Shown in pieces: positions 36,566-45,389 of a DNA stretch of 64,000 nucleotides. The translations under genes and the position numbers were made by a program. This DNA is from Arenibacter arenosicollis. GTDB taxonomy: Bacteria; Bacteroidota; Bacteroidia; Flavobacteriales; Flavobacteriaceae. The stretch lies in NCBI RefSeq assembly GCF_014397245.1, contig NZ_JACLHY010000003.1, forward strand, positions 248,001 through 312,000, in the 5' to 3' direction. Positions within the stretch are counted from its first letter, which is position 1. Every line of letters starts with the position of its first letter. The notes beneath the pieces are model-generated. The model did no database searches. It worked only from the letters and a program-made list of their open reading frames with translations, and had not been told where the DNA came from.

Positions 36566-37759
36566 ATGGTAGAACATCTTCGTCAGCAATATAATGCAGC
36601 ATTTACGGATGGGAAATACAAGGCATTTTTGGAAAGTATCTCTACCGCCTATAACCACAAACCACCGTTTCGTATTTCAGAGACTCCTATCTTCATTCCC
36701 AAATACCTAAAAAAAAGATTGTTGGAGGCTTGCGATCAGGTCAACAATGTTATCTGTCAGCCAAATTTTAAGGAACTGACCCAAAATGCCCTTCAGGATG
36801 CATCACAATTGGTTCCGGGAGAAGATGAGCACACTACTTTTCTTCAAATGGACTTTGGAATATGTTTGGATGAGAAAGGGGAGCTAATGCCGCAAATGGT
36901 AGAAGTACAAGGATTTCCTACCCTTTATTTTTTTCAGGAGCTAATGGCCAAAGGCTATCGCGATCACTTCAACATACCTTCCCACTATCACCATTTAAAC
37001 AATATAACTTCTGCAGAATATGTAGAGAAATTAAGGGAAATTATTGTGGGCGACAGTCCTCCCGAAAATGTGATTCTTTTGGAAATAGAACCCCATAAAC
37101 AGGCCACGCAAATAGATTTTTTGGCTACGGCCCATCATTTGGGTATAAAAGTAGTTTGCATAAGTGAATTGATCACCGAAGGGAAAAATGTGTTTTACAC
37201 CAATAATAAAGGCCAGAAAATACCGGTACGCAGGATATATAATCGGGTTATTTTTGACGAACTTTTTAAAAGGGACGATCTTCAGCGGCAATTCGATTTT
37301 ACTAAGGAATACAATGTGGAATGGATAGGGCACCCCAATTGGTTTTTTAGGATAAGCAAGTTTACCATGCCTTTGATCAACAGCCCTTATGTTCCTCCCT
37401 GCCATTTCTTGCACCAACTGGAAAAGTATCCGGAAGACTTGGAAAACTATGTGCTTAAACCCTTGTTCTCTTTTGCGGGATCGGGCGTACTCATCAATGT
37501 CACCAAACAAGATCTTGATGCCGTCCAAAATAAGGAAAACTATATCTTACAAAAAAAAGTAGTCTATGCACCTGCAATAAAGACTCCAACGGAACCGGCC
37601 AAATGTGAAATCAGGATGTTGATGATATGGGAAAAGGGCGAAAAAAAGGCCCGAGTTGTCAACAATCTGGTACGTATTAGTAAAGGAGAAATGGTCGGAG
37701 TTCGTTTTAACAAGGATAAGGACTGGGTGGGTGCCAGCGTAGGTTTCTTTGAGGACTAG
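36566..37759 (+). CDS. ATP-grasp-like protein, probably circularly permuted type
   Basis: 397 residues, last gene of the operon. The N-terminal half has LQMDFGICLDEKGELMPQMVEVQG and a middle Rossmann-like region with VILLEIEPHKQATQIDFLA and YNRVIFDELF. The C-terminal half has an ATP-grasp-like NYVLKPLFSFAGSGVLI (ATP-binding Lys and glycine loop) and CEIRMLMIW. This order recalls circularly permuted ATP-grasp enzymes such as glutathione-synthase-like proteins. No named family is recognised with confidence. It probably adds a second amide bond in the same pathway. Confidence 0.65.
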   Translation: MVEHLRQQYNAAFTDGKYKAFLESISTAYNHKPPFRISETPIFIPKYLKKRLLEACDQVNNVICQPNFKELTQNALQDASQLVPGEDEHTTFLQMDFGICLDEKGELMPQMVEVQGFPTLYFFQELMAKGYRDHFNIPSHYHHLNNITSAEYVEKLREIIVGDSPPENVILLEIEPHKQATQIDFLATAHHLGIKVVCISELITEGKNVFYTNNKGQKIPVRRIYNRVIFDELFKRDDLQRQFDFTKEYNVEWIGHPNWFFRISKFTMPLINSPYVPPCHFLHQLEKYPEDLENYVLKPLFSFAGSGVLINVTKQDLDAVQNKENYILQKKVVYAPAIKTPTEPAKCEIRMLMIWEKGEKKARVVNNLVRISKGEMVGVRFNKDKDWVGASVGFFED

Positions 37760-37806
37760 AGATGCATTCAAGTTTTTTATCTCTTTACAACTCTTCCCAT
37801 GACATA

Positions 37807-39006
37807 TTAGGTACTTGCGTGAAAGTCGATTTGGATGCGTCTAGTATGTGCATTAAGCAATTCCAATACTCTCTCCTGACAATCGGATTTTACTATATGT
37901 CCTATATGGTACTCCTTTTTTAGTTGCCAACAAATTTCATGGTCTGTAAAGCAGGATGAATCTGGATATTGGAACCGGCACAGGGAAACTACAATACCTG
38001 CGTATTCATTTTTTACTTTGGGTAGTTTATATGGTTTCCCCTTGGCCATTGCGTCTTCGATAACAGCCCATTCTTTCCATAAATTAATTCCGGTAGCAAA
38101 GAATACCATTTCTGCCAAATGGGCTCCACCAACACGTGAGGCGGTTTCCAGAAAATAGAATTTTCCGGTTTGCCGAGATTTAATATACTCGCTATGGGAG
38201 GCACTAAAACGCATTCCGAAGGCTTTTAATACTTCCTCATTGATAGCCATAAGGCCAATGGCATCCGGAGAATCCATCTTAAGAGTAATGGATCTAAAAA
38301 TACCATGCCCATGGGCCACGTCCATAGGGGTGCTTAAATATTGGGAAGCCTGTTTAAAAACAATTTTACCATCCACAGATAAAGAATCTACGTGGTAAAC
38401 ATCCCCAGGAGCAAATTTCTCCAATAGGTACTCGTGCCGCCGGTCTCCCAAAGATTCCAAAACGGACCATAGCTCTTCGTTCGAAAATATTTTTCTTATC
38501 CCTGTAGCAGAGGCTTCGGATCTGGGCTTAATCAACCATGGCGCAGATACCCTCTTTATATATTCGTCTATATCACTATTGTTGAACAATGGGGTGAATG
38601 CCGGTACGGGAATATTGGACTCCGCTGCTTTCATTCTCATCGCCAATTTATCCCTAAAATATCTACCTGTAGTTTGTCCCATACCGGGAATTCTAAAATG
38701 TTCCCTTACCATGGTGGCTTTCTCCACATCAAAATCGTCCAAGGCAACAATCCTGTCTATTTTTTGATTACGCATTAAAAAAGCTAGGCCAGAAATTAAA
38801 TCATCCATATTCCATACCCCTTCCCGCTTTTCCTGCATGTAGAAAATTTCATCAATAGATTCGCGAGGCCACTTCTTATGTTCCAATCCCTTAGAGGTAA
38901 TAAGTAACACCTTGTTGCCCAAAGCCTTACAAGATCTTAAAAAATCTTCTCCCTTAAAAAAACTGGTAATACATAAAAAGGTGGTTTGATCGGCTTTTCC
39001 TGTCAT
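37807..39006 (-). CDS. ATP-grasp domain ligase, convergent to the amidoligase operon
   Basis: 399 residues from ATG 39006; an upstream in-frame start at 39090 adds 28 residues of unlikely sequence. An N-terminal pre-ATP-grasp Rossmann part (TTFLCITSFFKGEDFLRSC, DRIVALDDFDVEKATMV) is followed by the ATP-grasp domain: PAFTPLFNN, PWLIKPRSEASATGIRK (Lys and loop), EYLLEKFAPGDVYHVDSL and YFLETASRVGGAHLAEM. It is like the carboxylate-amine ligases of peptide or amino-acid ligation (BacD/carnosine-synthase type). Its stop lies 47 bases from the operon end, so it may belong to the same system but has its own promoter. Confidence 0.8.
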   Translation of the reverse strand: MTGKADQTTFLCITSFFKGEDFLRSCKALGNKVLLITSKGLEHKKWPRESIDEIFYMQEKREGVWNMDDLISGLAFLMRNQKIDRIVALDDFDVEKATMVREHFRIPGMGQTTGRYFRDKLAMRMKAAESNIPVPAFTPLFNNSDIDEYIKRVSAPWLIKPRSEASATGIRKIFSNEELWSVLESLGDRRHEYLLEKFAPGDVYHVDSLSVDGKIVFKQASQYLSTPMDVAHGHGIFRSITLKMDSPDAIGLMAINEEVLKAFGMRFSASHSEYIKSRQTGKFYFLETASRVGGAHLAEMVFFATGINLWKEWAVIEDAMAKGKPYKLPKVKNEYAGIVVSLCRFQYPDSSCFTDHEICWQLKKEYHIGHIVKSDCQERVLELLNAHTRRIQIDFHAST

Positions 39007-39297
39007 GGTCGTGAGGTATAACTTATTAGTTGTAAAATACCCATTAATCCCGTATACACAGCAAAATCGTTTGAAAAAATTGCCTATCACTTTCGGCTTA
39101 TCCTTTGTTCTTGTTTCGAGGCTAAAATTGCCTAGGTCATTACCCCCTTAGCTACTATTTTGGATATTTAATGGTTTTTGAAGTAAATAATACCTGACGT
39201 TAAATCGATAATAAAGACCTTAAAACAAGTAGACCCCCTATAAACTTCATCGTGGGCAATTAGACAGTGATGTCTCCCTTTCCATATTGATCAGAAA

Positions 39298-40794
39298 CTA
39301 TTTCACCAAACCGGCAATAAAATCGGTCAGCAGTCTTACCCCGAAAGCGGTAGCCGTTTTTTGGGTATAGAATTCTGCATCACCAAAAGCCACCCCAGCA
39401 ATGTCCAAGTGGGCCCATTTTGGATGTTTATCCGTAAAAAATTCTAAAAATTTAGCCGCACTTATAGCCCCAGCTATAGGTTTACCGCTGTAATTTTTTA
39501 CATCGGCTATATCAGATTTTATATCTCCCTCGTAGGAATCCCACAAAGGTAGCCGCCACAAACGTTCCCCGCTTTGATCCCCTGCCTTTATCAATTTAAG
39601 GGCCAAGTCTTCATTATTGGTAAACAATCCACCTGCCTCATAGCCCAAGGTCTGGACACAACTTCCCGTTAAAGTGGCCGCATCTATAATTATATCTGGG
39701 TGATAATTTTTATTTAGGTAGGCAATTCCATCTGCCAATATTAAGCGCCCCTCTGCATCCGTATCTATAATCTCAATAGTTTTCCCGGCGTAAGACCCAA
39801 TAACATCTCCCGGTTTTAGAGCTTTGGCATCTACACAATTTTCTGTCGTGGGAATTACAGCAATAAGATGCACAGGCAATTGTAGCTTGGCAGTCAATTC
39901 TATGGCCCCTAAAACAGCTGCTGCTCCCCCCATATCGCTTTTCATATAATGCATATTGGAAGAACCTTTTATTGATAGTCCTCCTGTGTCGAAGGTTACC
40001 CCTTTGCCCACCAAGCCCACAGTAGGAGTGTCCGACCCACTTTTAACTGGTCTGTATTCCATTACAATGAACCTAGCTGGTTCCTCACTCCCCTGACTCA
40101 CGGCCATCAGGGCTTCTAGACCCAATTTTTTGATGGATTTTTTATCATGGACTTCCACATGGTAACCAAATTCCTTCCCAGATTTTACAGCAACTTCGGC
40201 CAATTTATTGGGGGTAAGTTTATTGCTTGGGGCATTGACCAACCCTAAGATCTTGAGTTGGGTTTCCGCAGTGGCCATGCCCTTGACAGTTGTCTTTTTA
40301 ACAATTTCCTCAAAACCTCCGGGCACATAAAAGCCCAATTTTAATTGGTTAGATTCCCATTTCTGTGTTTTCGTTTCCAATGTTTGATACATGCCCTTTT
40401 TGTATGTGCCCAATATTAAGCCACTAACCACGCCTTCAGCCAAAACAGGAACAAATTCAGGGTCAAAATTCCCGCTGCCAATATCAATGCTCAAATTGGA
40501 TGGCAATTTGGCCGCTTCCATTTGCATAAAGCGCTTAAGAGTATCGATAATAACTTTTATAGTGGGATTAGCACCCAAGCCCAAACAGTATACCTTCTTT
40601 AAATTTTTCTGGTCAATAGGGTAAAATAGGGATATTTCCTTTTTCTCAGCCTTTATTTGTTCGGTCAAAAGTTCCGCTGGTAGATTTAAATCCCCAGCCA
40701 TTTTAACAATGTTCGCTTCCAAATTGTCACCTTGGGCAAAAGGTATAACCAGTACTTCCGAAAAATGATTCTTTTCCGTTATAATTGTAATCAT
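39298..40794 (-). CDS. pepA: Leucyl aminopeptidase (M17)
   Basis: 498 residues. The variable N-terminal domain reaches about residue 190. The C-terminal M17 catalytic domain has VGKGVTFDTGGLSIKGS (metal Lys and Asp), MKSDMGGAAAVLGAIE, the family signature DTDAEGRLILADGIAY (metal Asp/Glu and catalytic Arg) and LTGSCVQTLG. It removes N-terminal residues, preferably Leu, with two metal ions in a cytoplasmic hexamer. It lies 15 bases after the esterase gene on the same strand. Gene-name use is by family. Confidence 0.95.
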   Translation of the reverse strand: MITIITEKNHFSEVLVIPFAQGDNLEANIVKMAGDLNLPAELLTEQIKAEKKEISLFYPIDQKNLKKVYCLGLGANPTIKVIIDTLKRFMQMEAAKLPSNLSIDIGSGNFDPEFVPVLAEGVVSGLILGTYKKGMYQTLETKTQKWESNQLKLGFYVPGGFEEIVKKTTVKGMATAETQLKILGLVNAPSNKLTPNKLAEVAVKSGKEFGYHVEVHDKKSIKKLGLEALMAVSQGSEEPARFIVMEYRPVKSGSDTPTVGLVGKGVTFDTGGLSIKGSSNMHYMKSDMGGAAAVLGAIELTAKLQLPVHLIAVIPTTENCVDAKALKPGDVIGSYAGKTIEIIDTDAEGRLILADGIAYLNKNYHPDIIIDAATLTGSCVQTLGYEAGGLFTNNEDLALKLIKAGDQSGERLWRLPLWDSYEGDIKSDIADVKNYSGKPIAGAISAAKFLEFFTDKHPKWAHLDIAGVAFGDAEFYTQKTATAFGVRLLTDFIAGLVK

Positions 40795-40809
40795 AAAAGC
40801 GCTTTGTGT

Positions 40810-41634
40810 TTAGTTCCTAAAATAAAGGTATTCCAATGCGGTGGGAAATTCTCGGCTCCAAAACCATTCCTCGTGTTTTCCATCGGGATCAATATGGAGT
40901 TCAATATTTACCTTGGTACCCTCTTTATTTTTTTCTTCGAGTATTTGCTTTAACTTTTCTACATTCCCCACCATATTTGCGCTTTCATCGCCACCGGCAT
41001 ATAGATAGATATCGGTTGGATAAGGTTGATGAAAATTTATGGCATCAAAATAAATCTTTGGGGTAATCCATAGTGAAGGTGAAAAGATCATCAATTTTCC
41101 AAAAACCGAAGGATACCTTAAACCTGCATAAATACTTATTAGTCCACCCATGGAACTTCCTCCAACTCCGGTAAACTCCCTTTCTTTTAACGTCCTGAAA
41201 TTTTTGTCGATTTGAGGTTTCAGGGTTTCCACCAAAAACTTGAGATATTTCTTTCCGTCCCCTTTGCCCCATTTGGTTTCTTTGAAAGGAGAAAACTCCA
41301 ACACTCTTTCTTCCTCTGCATGGTCTATGGCCACAACAATAATATCTCCCATTCCATTTTTGGACAAGTCCGAAAGCTTTTCATCTATGGCCCAGTTACC
41401 ATAGGGTCCACCGCCATCAAATAGATTTTGGCCATCGTGTAAATATAAAACCGGGTAGCTTTTGGAACTGTACTCATAGCCGTGCGGAAGGAGTACCGAT
41501 ATCCTTCTTTTCTTGTTCAATTGTGGAATTTCATAATCATCCGCTATAATCCGAATCTCTGGGTTATAGGAAATGGGATTTTCCAGGTGACTTTCAACGC
41601 CATCATTATTATTCTCCAACATACTCTTTTTCAT
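40810..41634 (-). CDS. Putative esterase (esterase D-like alpha/beta hydrolase)
   Basis: 274 residues with no signal peptide. Motifs are RRISVLLPHGYEYSSKSYPVLYLHDGQNLFD, shortened here as VLLPHGYEY and VLYLHDGQNLFDG, the nucleophile elbow GVGGSSMGGLISIYAG, an acid in LYAGGDESA and the His in DGKHEEWFW. It is like ferri-siderophore or enterochelin-esterase-type and predicted carbohydrate esterases. The substrate is unknown. It is first in a two-gene run with pepA. Confidence 0.85.
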   Translation of the reverse strand: MKKSMLENNNDGVESHLENPISYNPEIRIIADDYEIPQLNKKRRISVLLPHGYEYSSKSYPVLYLHDGQNLFDGGGPYGNWAIDEKLSDLSKNGMGDIIVVAIDHAEEERVLEFSPFKETKWGKGDGKKYLKFLVETLKPQIDKNFRTLKEREFTGVGGSSMGGLISIYAGLRYPSVFGKLMIFSPSLWITPKIYFDAINFHQPYPTDIYLYAGGDESANMVGNVEKLKQILEEKNKEGTKVNIELHIDPDGKHEEWFWSREFPTALEYLYFRN

Positions 41635-41657
41635 AATTTTAGCCCAACAAATGCGGA

Positions 41658-41665
41658 CAAAGATA
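41658..41665 (-). promoter_or_regulatory. -7-like promoter element for esterase-pepA
   Basis: TATCTTTG on the minus strand, 23 bases upstream of the esterase ATG, matches TAnnTTTG. A TTG lies upstream but closer than the usual spacing. Confidence 0.4.
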
Positions 41666-41870
41666 GTTGGTTTTAAAACAACAGTATAATCTAAGTAAAT
41701 CTAATGTATTGTGTATCTGGGTATTTTGATTAAATATTGCTGTTTATATTGATCAAAGTGTCCCTTTAAATGATTTTTATATCTTAAATAAGACTCCAAG
41801 AGGAATAAAATTATTGCCGTTTATCGAAGAAACGATACCGTTGGTTTTTTTCACAACATTCTCGAGCGCG

Positions 41871-42000
41871 TTCACAACAAAAATTAAGCATAACTGTCTA
41901 TTCCTTCTATCTTTACATTGTATTTAAGTGATAGTGTTTAACCCCAAATCGAACGCAAAACTTAATTCGAAGTGCTTTTTCCCCAAATCAGCACTTAACC
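41871..42000 (+). repeat. 130-bp element, copy A
   Basis: It aligns without gaps to 43322-43451 at roughly 80 percent identity by eye (23 differences in 130). Conserved blocks include CAAAAATTAA, ATCTTTACATT, CAACTTAATTC-like sequence and TTTTCCCCAAATCAGC. A reading frame from GTG 41928 shares the peptide core NPKSNAxLNSKC with copy B. The hairpin at 42065-42082 follows. Strand is given by that frame and the TATCTTTAC-like -7; function is unknown. Confidence 0.6.
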
Positions 42001-42064
42001 TAAAAGTAAAAGTTTTAGATAACAAACCAAATTTTACTGGAAAGACCTACTTAACTAAAAAAAA

Positions 42065-42082
42065 GCCCCTTGAAAAAGGGGC
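42065..42082. terminator. Bidirectional terminator
   Basis: GCCCCTT pairs with AAGGGGC around a GAAA tetraloop, with eight A on the left and a T run on the right. It can end copy A transcription on the plus strand and the amidohydrolase gene on the minus strand. Confidence 0.8.
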
Positions 42083-42125
42083 ATTTTTTATTGGGAATTA
42101 TGTTCATCACTATTACTCCAAACGT

Positions 42126-43010
42126 TTATTGTTCAATTTTTAAAAAGGTTTTGGCATTGTCATACAAAATCATGCGCTTTTCCCTTTCTGTAAGAAAATC
42201 CAAGGAATTAAGATATTCGATTGACTTTGAAATGGCTCCAGGCCACACCATTTGGTCCGTTCCAAACATTATTCTATTTAACAAGCCATACTCTTTTGCT
42301 TTTTTCAGAAGATTGGTCCCATAATCCTGAACCATGGGATCTGCCCATAAAAGCACTCCAACATCAATGTACAATTGCTCAAACAACTTCATCATACGTA
42401 GGGTATGCGTATAGTACATTTCACCTCCGTGCATGAGATATATCCTCAGTTTGGGATATTTCACCAAAACATCTTCAATTAGCAAAGGATCACCGTTCTT
42501 TATTCTCAATTTTGGAGTACCCCTATATACCGCCATTGACGGCCCACCACCAGTATGATAAGCAACTGGAATATCGTATTTCTCACAAACATCCAAATAG
42601 GGCCTATAAAGGCTATCGTTTAAAGTCTTACCAAAATACACACCTGTAATTTCGCCAAACACCCTGATCTCTCCATTCTTAACCAGTTCCTCAAACTTTA
42701 GGATAGGTATAATAGTATCCTCTTCCATGTAGCCTGGTATAAACCTGGAATCTGCTTTGACAAAGCGCGCAACACTTTTTAAAGAACCACTGACAACAGC
42801 ATATTGGATATTATTTTTATCCATTTCTGCTATTGTTTTATTTAATAATTCTGCCGCGGACTTGGGTGAAGATAGGTTCTGATAATTACTGGGTCTACCA
42901 CCCCAGTAATCATCTTCTGTTTAACTATGAAGGTGAACATCTATTACCTGACCAGGGAGGAATTGGCTCCCAATAAGGCTCAAAACTGTTAAAAGCTGAG
43001 ATATTTTCAT
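42126..43010 (-). pseudogene. Amidohydrolase (Amidohydro_2-like) with in-frame stop
   Basis: An ATG at 43010 opens a signal peptide (LLTVLSLIGSQFLPGQ) followed by VIDVHLHS, the HxH metal motif expected at the start of an amidohydrolase barrel. The next codon, 42923-42921, is TAA. The same frame then continues without any shift (TEDDYWGGRPSNY) into a 232-codon open part starting at Met 42824. That part carries PVAYHTGGGP, YLMHGGEMYY and FGTDQMVWP, the remaining metal and catalytic residues. Without the stop the product would be about 294 residues, a normal size. A restart at 42824 would lack HxH and be inactive. It is flanked by the two 130-bp elements. Confidence 0.85.
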
Positions 43011-43040
43011 CTTTTGATATTTTCATCTTTTGATATTTTC
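43001..43040 (-). repeat. 16-bp tandem repeat over the amidohydrolase start
   Basis: The unit ATATTTTCATCTTTTG is repeated 2.5 times (43001-43016, 43017-43032, 43033-43040). On the minus strand each unit carries its own ATG, so the start codon region is duplicated. Because 16 is not a multiple of three the extra ATG is out of frame with the gene. Confidence 0.75.
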
Positions 43041-43321
43041 TACTATTCTTATATATGTGATTTTAAAATGAATTTGTTCATAGAGAACTGGAAATTCAAT
43101 AATCATTAATGGACATAGTTCAATTTTTACATTAGACGGACTTAAAAATAATTGAACAATTTTAAAATGCTGCATAACATACTCACCCAAATATAATTAC
43201 AATAATATACCCTCAGGTGTAACTGAATTTGAATAACAAACTATAACTTCATACAGTTTTACCATACAAGATATTTATTTTTCCACAAATGACATAGATT
43301 CAATACCAAAGTATGCCCCTC

Positions 43322-43451
43322 TTCACCACAAAAATTAAACACAACTGCCTAATCCTTTAATCTTTACATTTTATTTAGATGATAGTGCCCAACCCTAAAT
43401 CCAATGCACAACTTAATTCCAAGTGTCTTTTCCCCAAATCAGCGCTTAAGT
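43322..43451 (+). repeat. 130-bp element, copy B
   Basis: The partner of 41871-42000. Its frame opens on ATG 43378 and matches copy A codon by codon, with many differences at third positions. The hairpin following copy A is represented only by a degenerate CCCTT-C-AAGGG at about 43514-43524. The remaining sequence to 43728 shows no gene. Confidence 0.6.
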
Positions 43452-43728
43452 CAACGGCAAGAACTTGTAAAGCTTATTGGTATTAACTCTAATACTTTTT
43501 AAAAACAACAAACCCCTTCAAGGGAGCTGTATACCACATGATGCCCTCCATTCACAACATATATTTATCCATAAACTTATTTCCCTGTATATTAGCCTTA
43601 TCAATAAAAGAATAAATATCCAAAAGCATTTGGGATTCACTTTTAGGAATCCCAAAAAAGAACATTCCAAATTCCTGGAAATATAAAATATATACCACAT
43701 AACCAAAATTGACAAACCCTACTTAGCA

Positions 43729-43755
43729 AAAATGGCCCTCATTGAGGGCCATTTT
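43729..43755 (-). terminator. Terminator after DUF3078 gene (end of SUF operon)
   Basis: A 12-bp perfect stem (43729-43740 with 43744-43755) with a 3-base loop lies 28 bases beyond the DUF3078 stop. It is flanked by A/T runs on both sides. Confidence 0.8.
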
Positions 43756-43782
43756 ATTTTTTTTACGAATTGATATTGCTTT

Positions 43783-44715
43783 TTAGAACGAATAGTTTAA
43801 GCCGAACAGCCAATAGGTCTGTAAATCGTTGTCGATCGATGCAAAGGTAGGTGTCGGATCTCCAACATCCAGATTACCAGTTGCATAATTTAATGCTTCC
43901 TGCTTGTTGTTTCTTAGACCAAATTCAAACCCTAGACCAATACCTTTCCACAAGGTATATCCAAAGGAGTTGGTCCAGGTCCAATTGGAATAATCAGCAC
44001 TTTTATAACTCTGAAATAGGGACAAATTGGTCTTAAAATTAACCTTCCCTAATTTTCTGGTATAATCGGCCACAATTTTAGCACCCAAGGAAGATTCAAA
44101 AACGCTATCACCCGAACTAAACACAAAATTGTAGTTTAAGGGATGTATAACCACCACCAAATCAGTGATGGGCGTCCAGGTTGCTCCAACCCCAATATCC
44201 AAATAGCCCGGGTCATTAAAATTATCTATAATGGTAGTCCTGTATTCCGCCAAGGTAGAAATAGCGAACTTATCACTCAATTTCTGACCGTACAAAGAGG
44301 TTATATTAAAAACGTCCGTAGCTGAGCGAAAACTATCGTTATCGGTGTCAATATCCTTATCATCAATCTTTACCCACCCAAGATTTATATTCAATGAATT
44401 TCTCCAGAAAAATTTTGGTTGATTAAGATTTGCAAAGGCATTGGTCGTAATACCTATGTTCCCAGCACTAGAATTTGGAGCACCTTTAGCATACCAATTG
44501 TTAAAACCTGAGAGACTGGCACCGATAGTTCCAAAAGCGCCCTTTTTCCAACCGGGAATGGCATTAATTTTACCTTGAATGGCGTCTACCCTTCCCTGTA
44601 TTGCTGCTATAGAGTCTTTTTTACTGGCTTTTTCCGCCTTTAACTCCTCCAAAGTTTGGGCAACGGTTATGTTCATAGCCAGCAAAGCGACTATTGCTAG
44701 TACAATTTTTTTCAT
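43783..44715 (-). CDS. DUF3078 domain protein, predicted outer-membrane beta-barrel
   Basis: 310 residues. Signal peptide MKKIVLAIVALLAMNITVAQ is followed by a short coiled region (LEELKAEKASKKDSIAAIQG) and then a DUF3078 domain rich in alternating strands: WKKGAFGTIGASLSGFNNW, FFWRNSLNINLGWVKIDD, and a C-terminal TYWLFGLNYSF ending in Phe, as outer-membrane barrels do. The function of the family is unknown. It lies at the 3' end of the SUF gene block, 73 bases after DUF2480, and has its own -7-like element. Confidence 0.85.
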   Translation of the reverse strand: MKKIVLAIVALLAMNITVAQTLEELKAEKASKKDSIAAIQGRVDAIQGKINAIPGWKKGAFGTIGASLSGFNNWYAKGAPNSSAGNIGITTNAFANLNQPKFFWRNSLNINLGWVKIDDKDIDTDNDSFRSATDVFNITSLYGQKLSDKFAISTLAEYRTTIIDNFNDPGYLDIGVGATWTPITDLVVVIHPLNYNFVFSSGDSVFESSLGAKIVADYTRKLGKVNFKTNLSLFQSYKSADYSNWTWTNSFGYTLWKGIGLGFEFGLRNNKQEALNYATGNLDVGDPTPTFASIDNDLQTYWLFGLNYSF

Positions 44716-44743
44716 AATAGTTAGTGTTTTATTTATAGTACGG

Positions 44744-44751
44744 CAAAAATA
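44744..44751 (-). promoter_or_regulatory. -7-like promoter element for DUF3078 gene
   Basis: TATTTTTG on the minus strand, 28 bases upstream of the ATG, fits TAnnTTTG. This suggests expression separate from the SUF transcript. Confidence 0.4.
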
Positions 44752-44788
44752 AGGAATGTTGGATAAAATGAAGGAACGCTATTGATCG

Positions 44789-45292
44789 TTATTTTGCCTT
44801 AAACAAGGGTACCGAAGAACAAGCTTCCCCGTACATAACACTTTTGGCAACAGTCTGAATTTTGGTCGTGGCCCATAAATAGGCATTGGGCGGAACGGGT
44901 TTATTGGAACAGCCCTTGATTATTACCGGTTTATCCACATATTCGGAGACGTCCATATTTTCCAATATGGTTTGATAAAGGGATGATTCCAACATCTCCA
45001 AATCGCCAATAATTATTTTCTGGGCATAAGGTTGTAGTTTGGTAGAAATAAGCATGTAAGCCCAACCCGGGATTATGGCATCCGAAGAGCAGGATAAGGC
45101 CACATATGCATCTTTGTATACACTCCAATCATGTTCCTCCAACTGTGCCCGAAATTCCTTTTCCCGCAGTATTAAACCCTCATACAACCAATCCTTAATA
45201 TCCATAAGTATCCTATTCCCCTTAGGGTATAAGTCCTCTAGGTTAAAGGTCACCAATTTACTTTGGGAGACACGATTTATAATTTCAGACAT
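44789..45292 (-). CDS. DUF2480 family protein
   Basis: 167 residues, cytoplasmic. It shows VTFNLEDLYPKGNRILMDI, ALSCSSDAIIPGWAYMLI and a C-terminal VIIKGCSNKPVPPNAYLW. The two Cys-containing loops are conserved-looking. DUF2480 proteins occur next to SUF genes in Bacteroidota, which suggests a link with iron-sulfur assembly, but no activity is known. It follows sufT by about 100 bases. Confidence 0.85.
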   Translation of the reverse strand: MSEIINRVSQSKLVTFNLEDLYPKGNRILMDIKDWLYEGLILREKEFRAQLEEHDWSVYKDAYVALSCSSDAIIPGWAYMLISTKLQPYAQKIIIGDLEMLESSLYQTILENMDVSEYVDKPVIIKGCSNKPVPPNAYLWATTKIQTVAKSVMYGEACSSVPLFKAK

Positions 45293-45389
45293 AATTTTTT
45301 GAGTTTTTCAATATCAAATTTAACCGGCAGATCCAATGGTAATAATAGTAATAATTCCACCAATCAATAGTTGGGTTTGGAGGCCCAAA

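Noticed and set aside
42126-42824. Intact short amidohydrolase starting at Met 42824
   Set aside because: It would lack the HxH metal site, which is present in the same frame just upstream of an in-frame stop; a pseudogene explains both.
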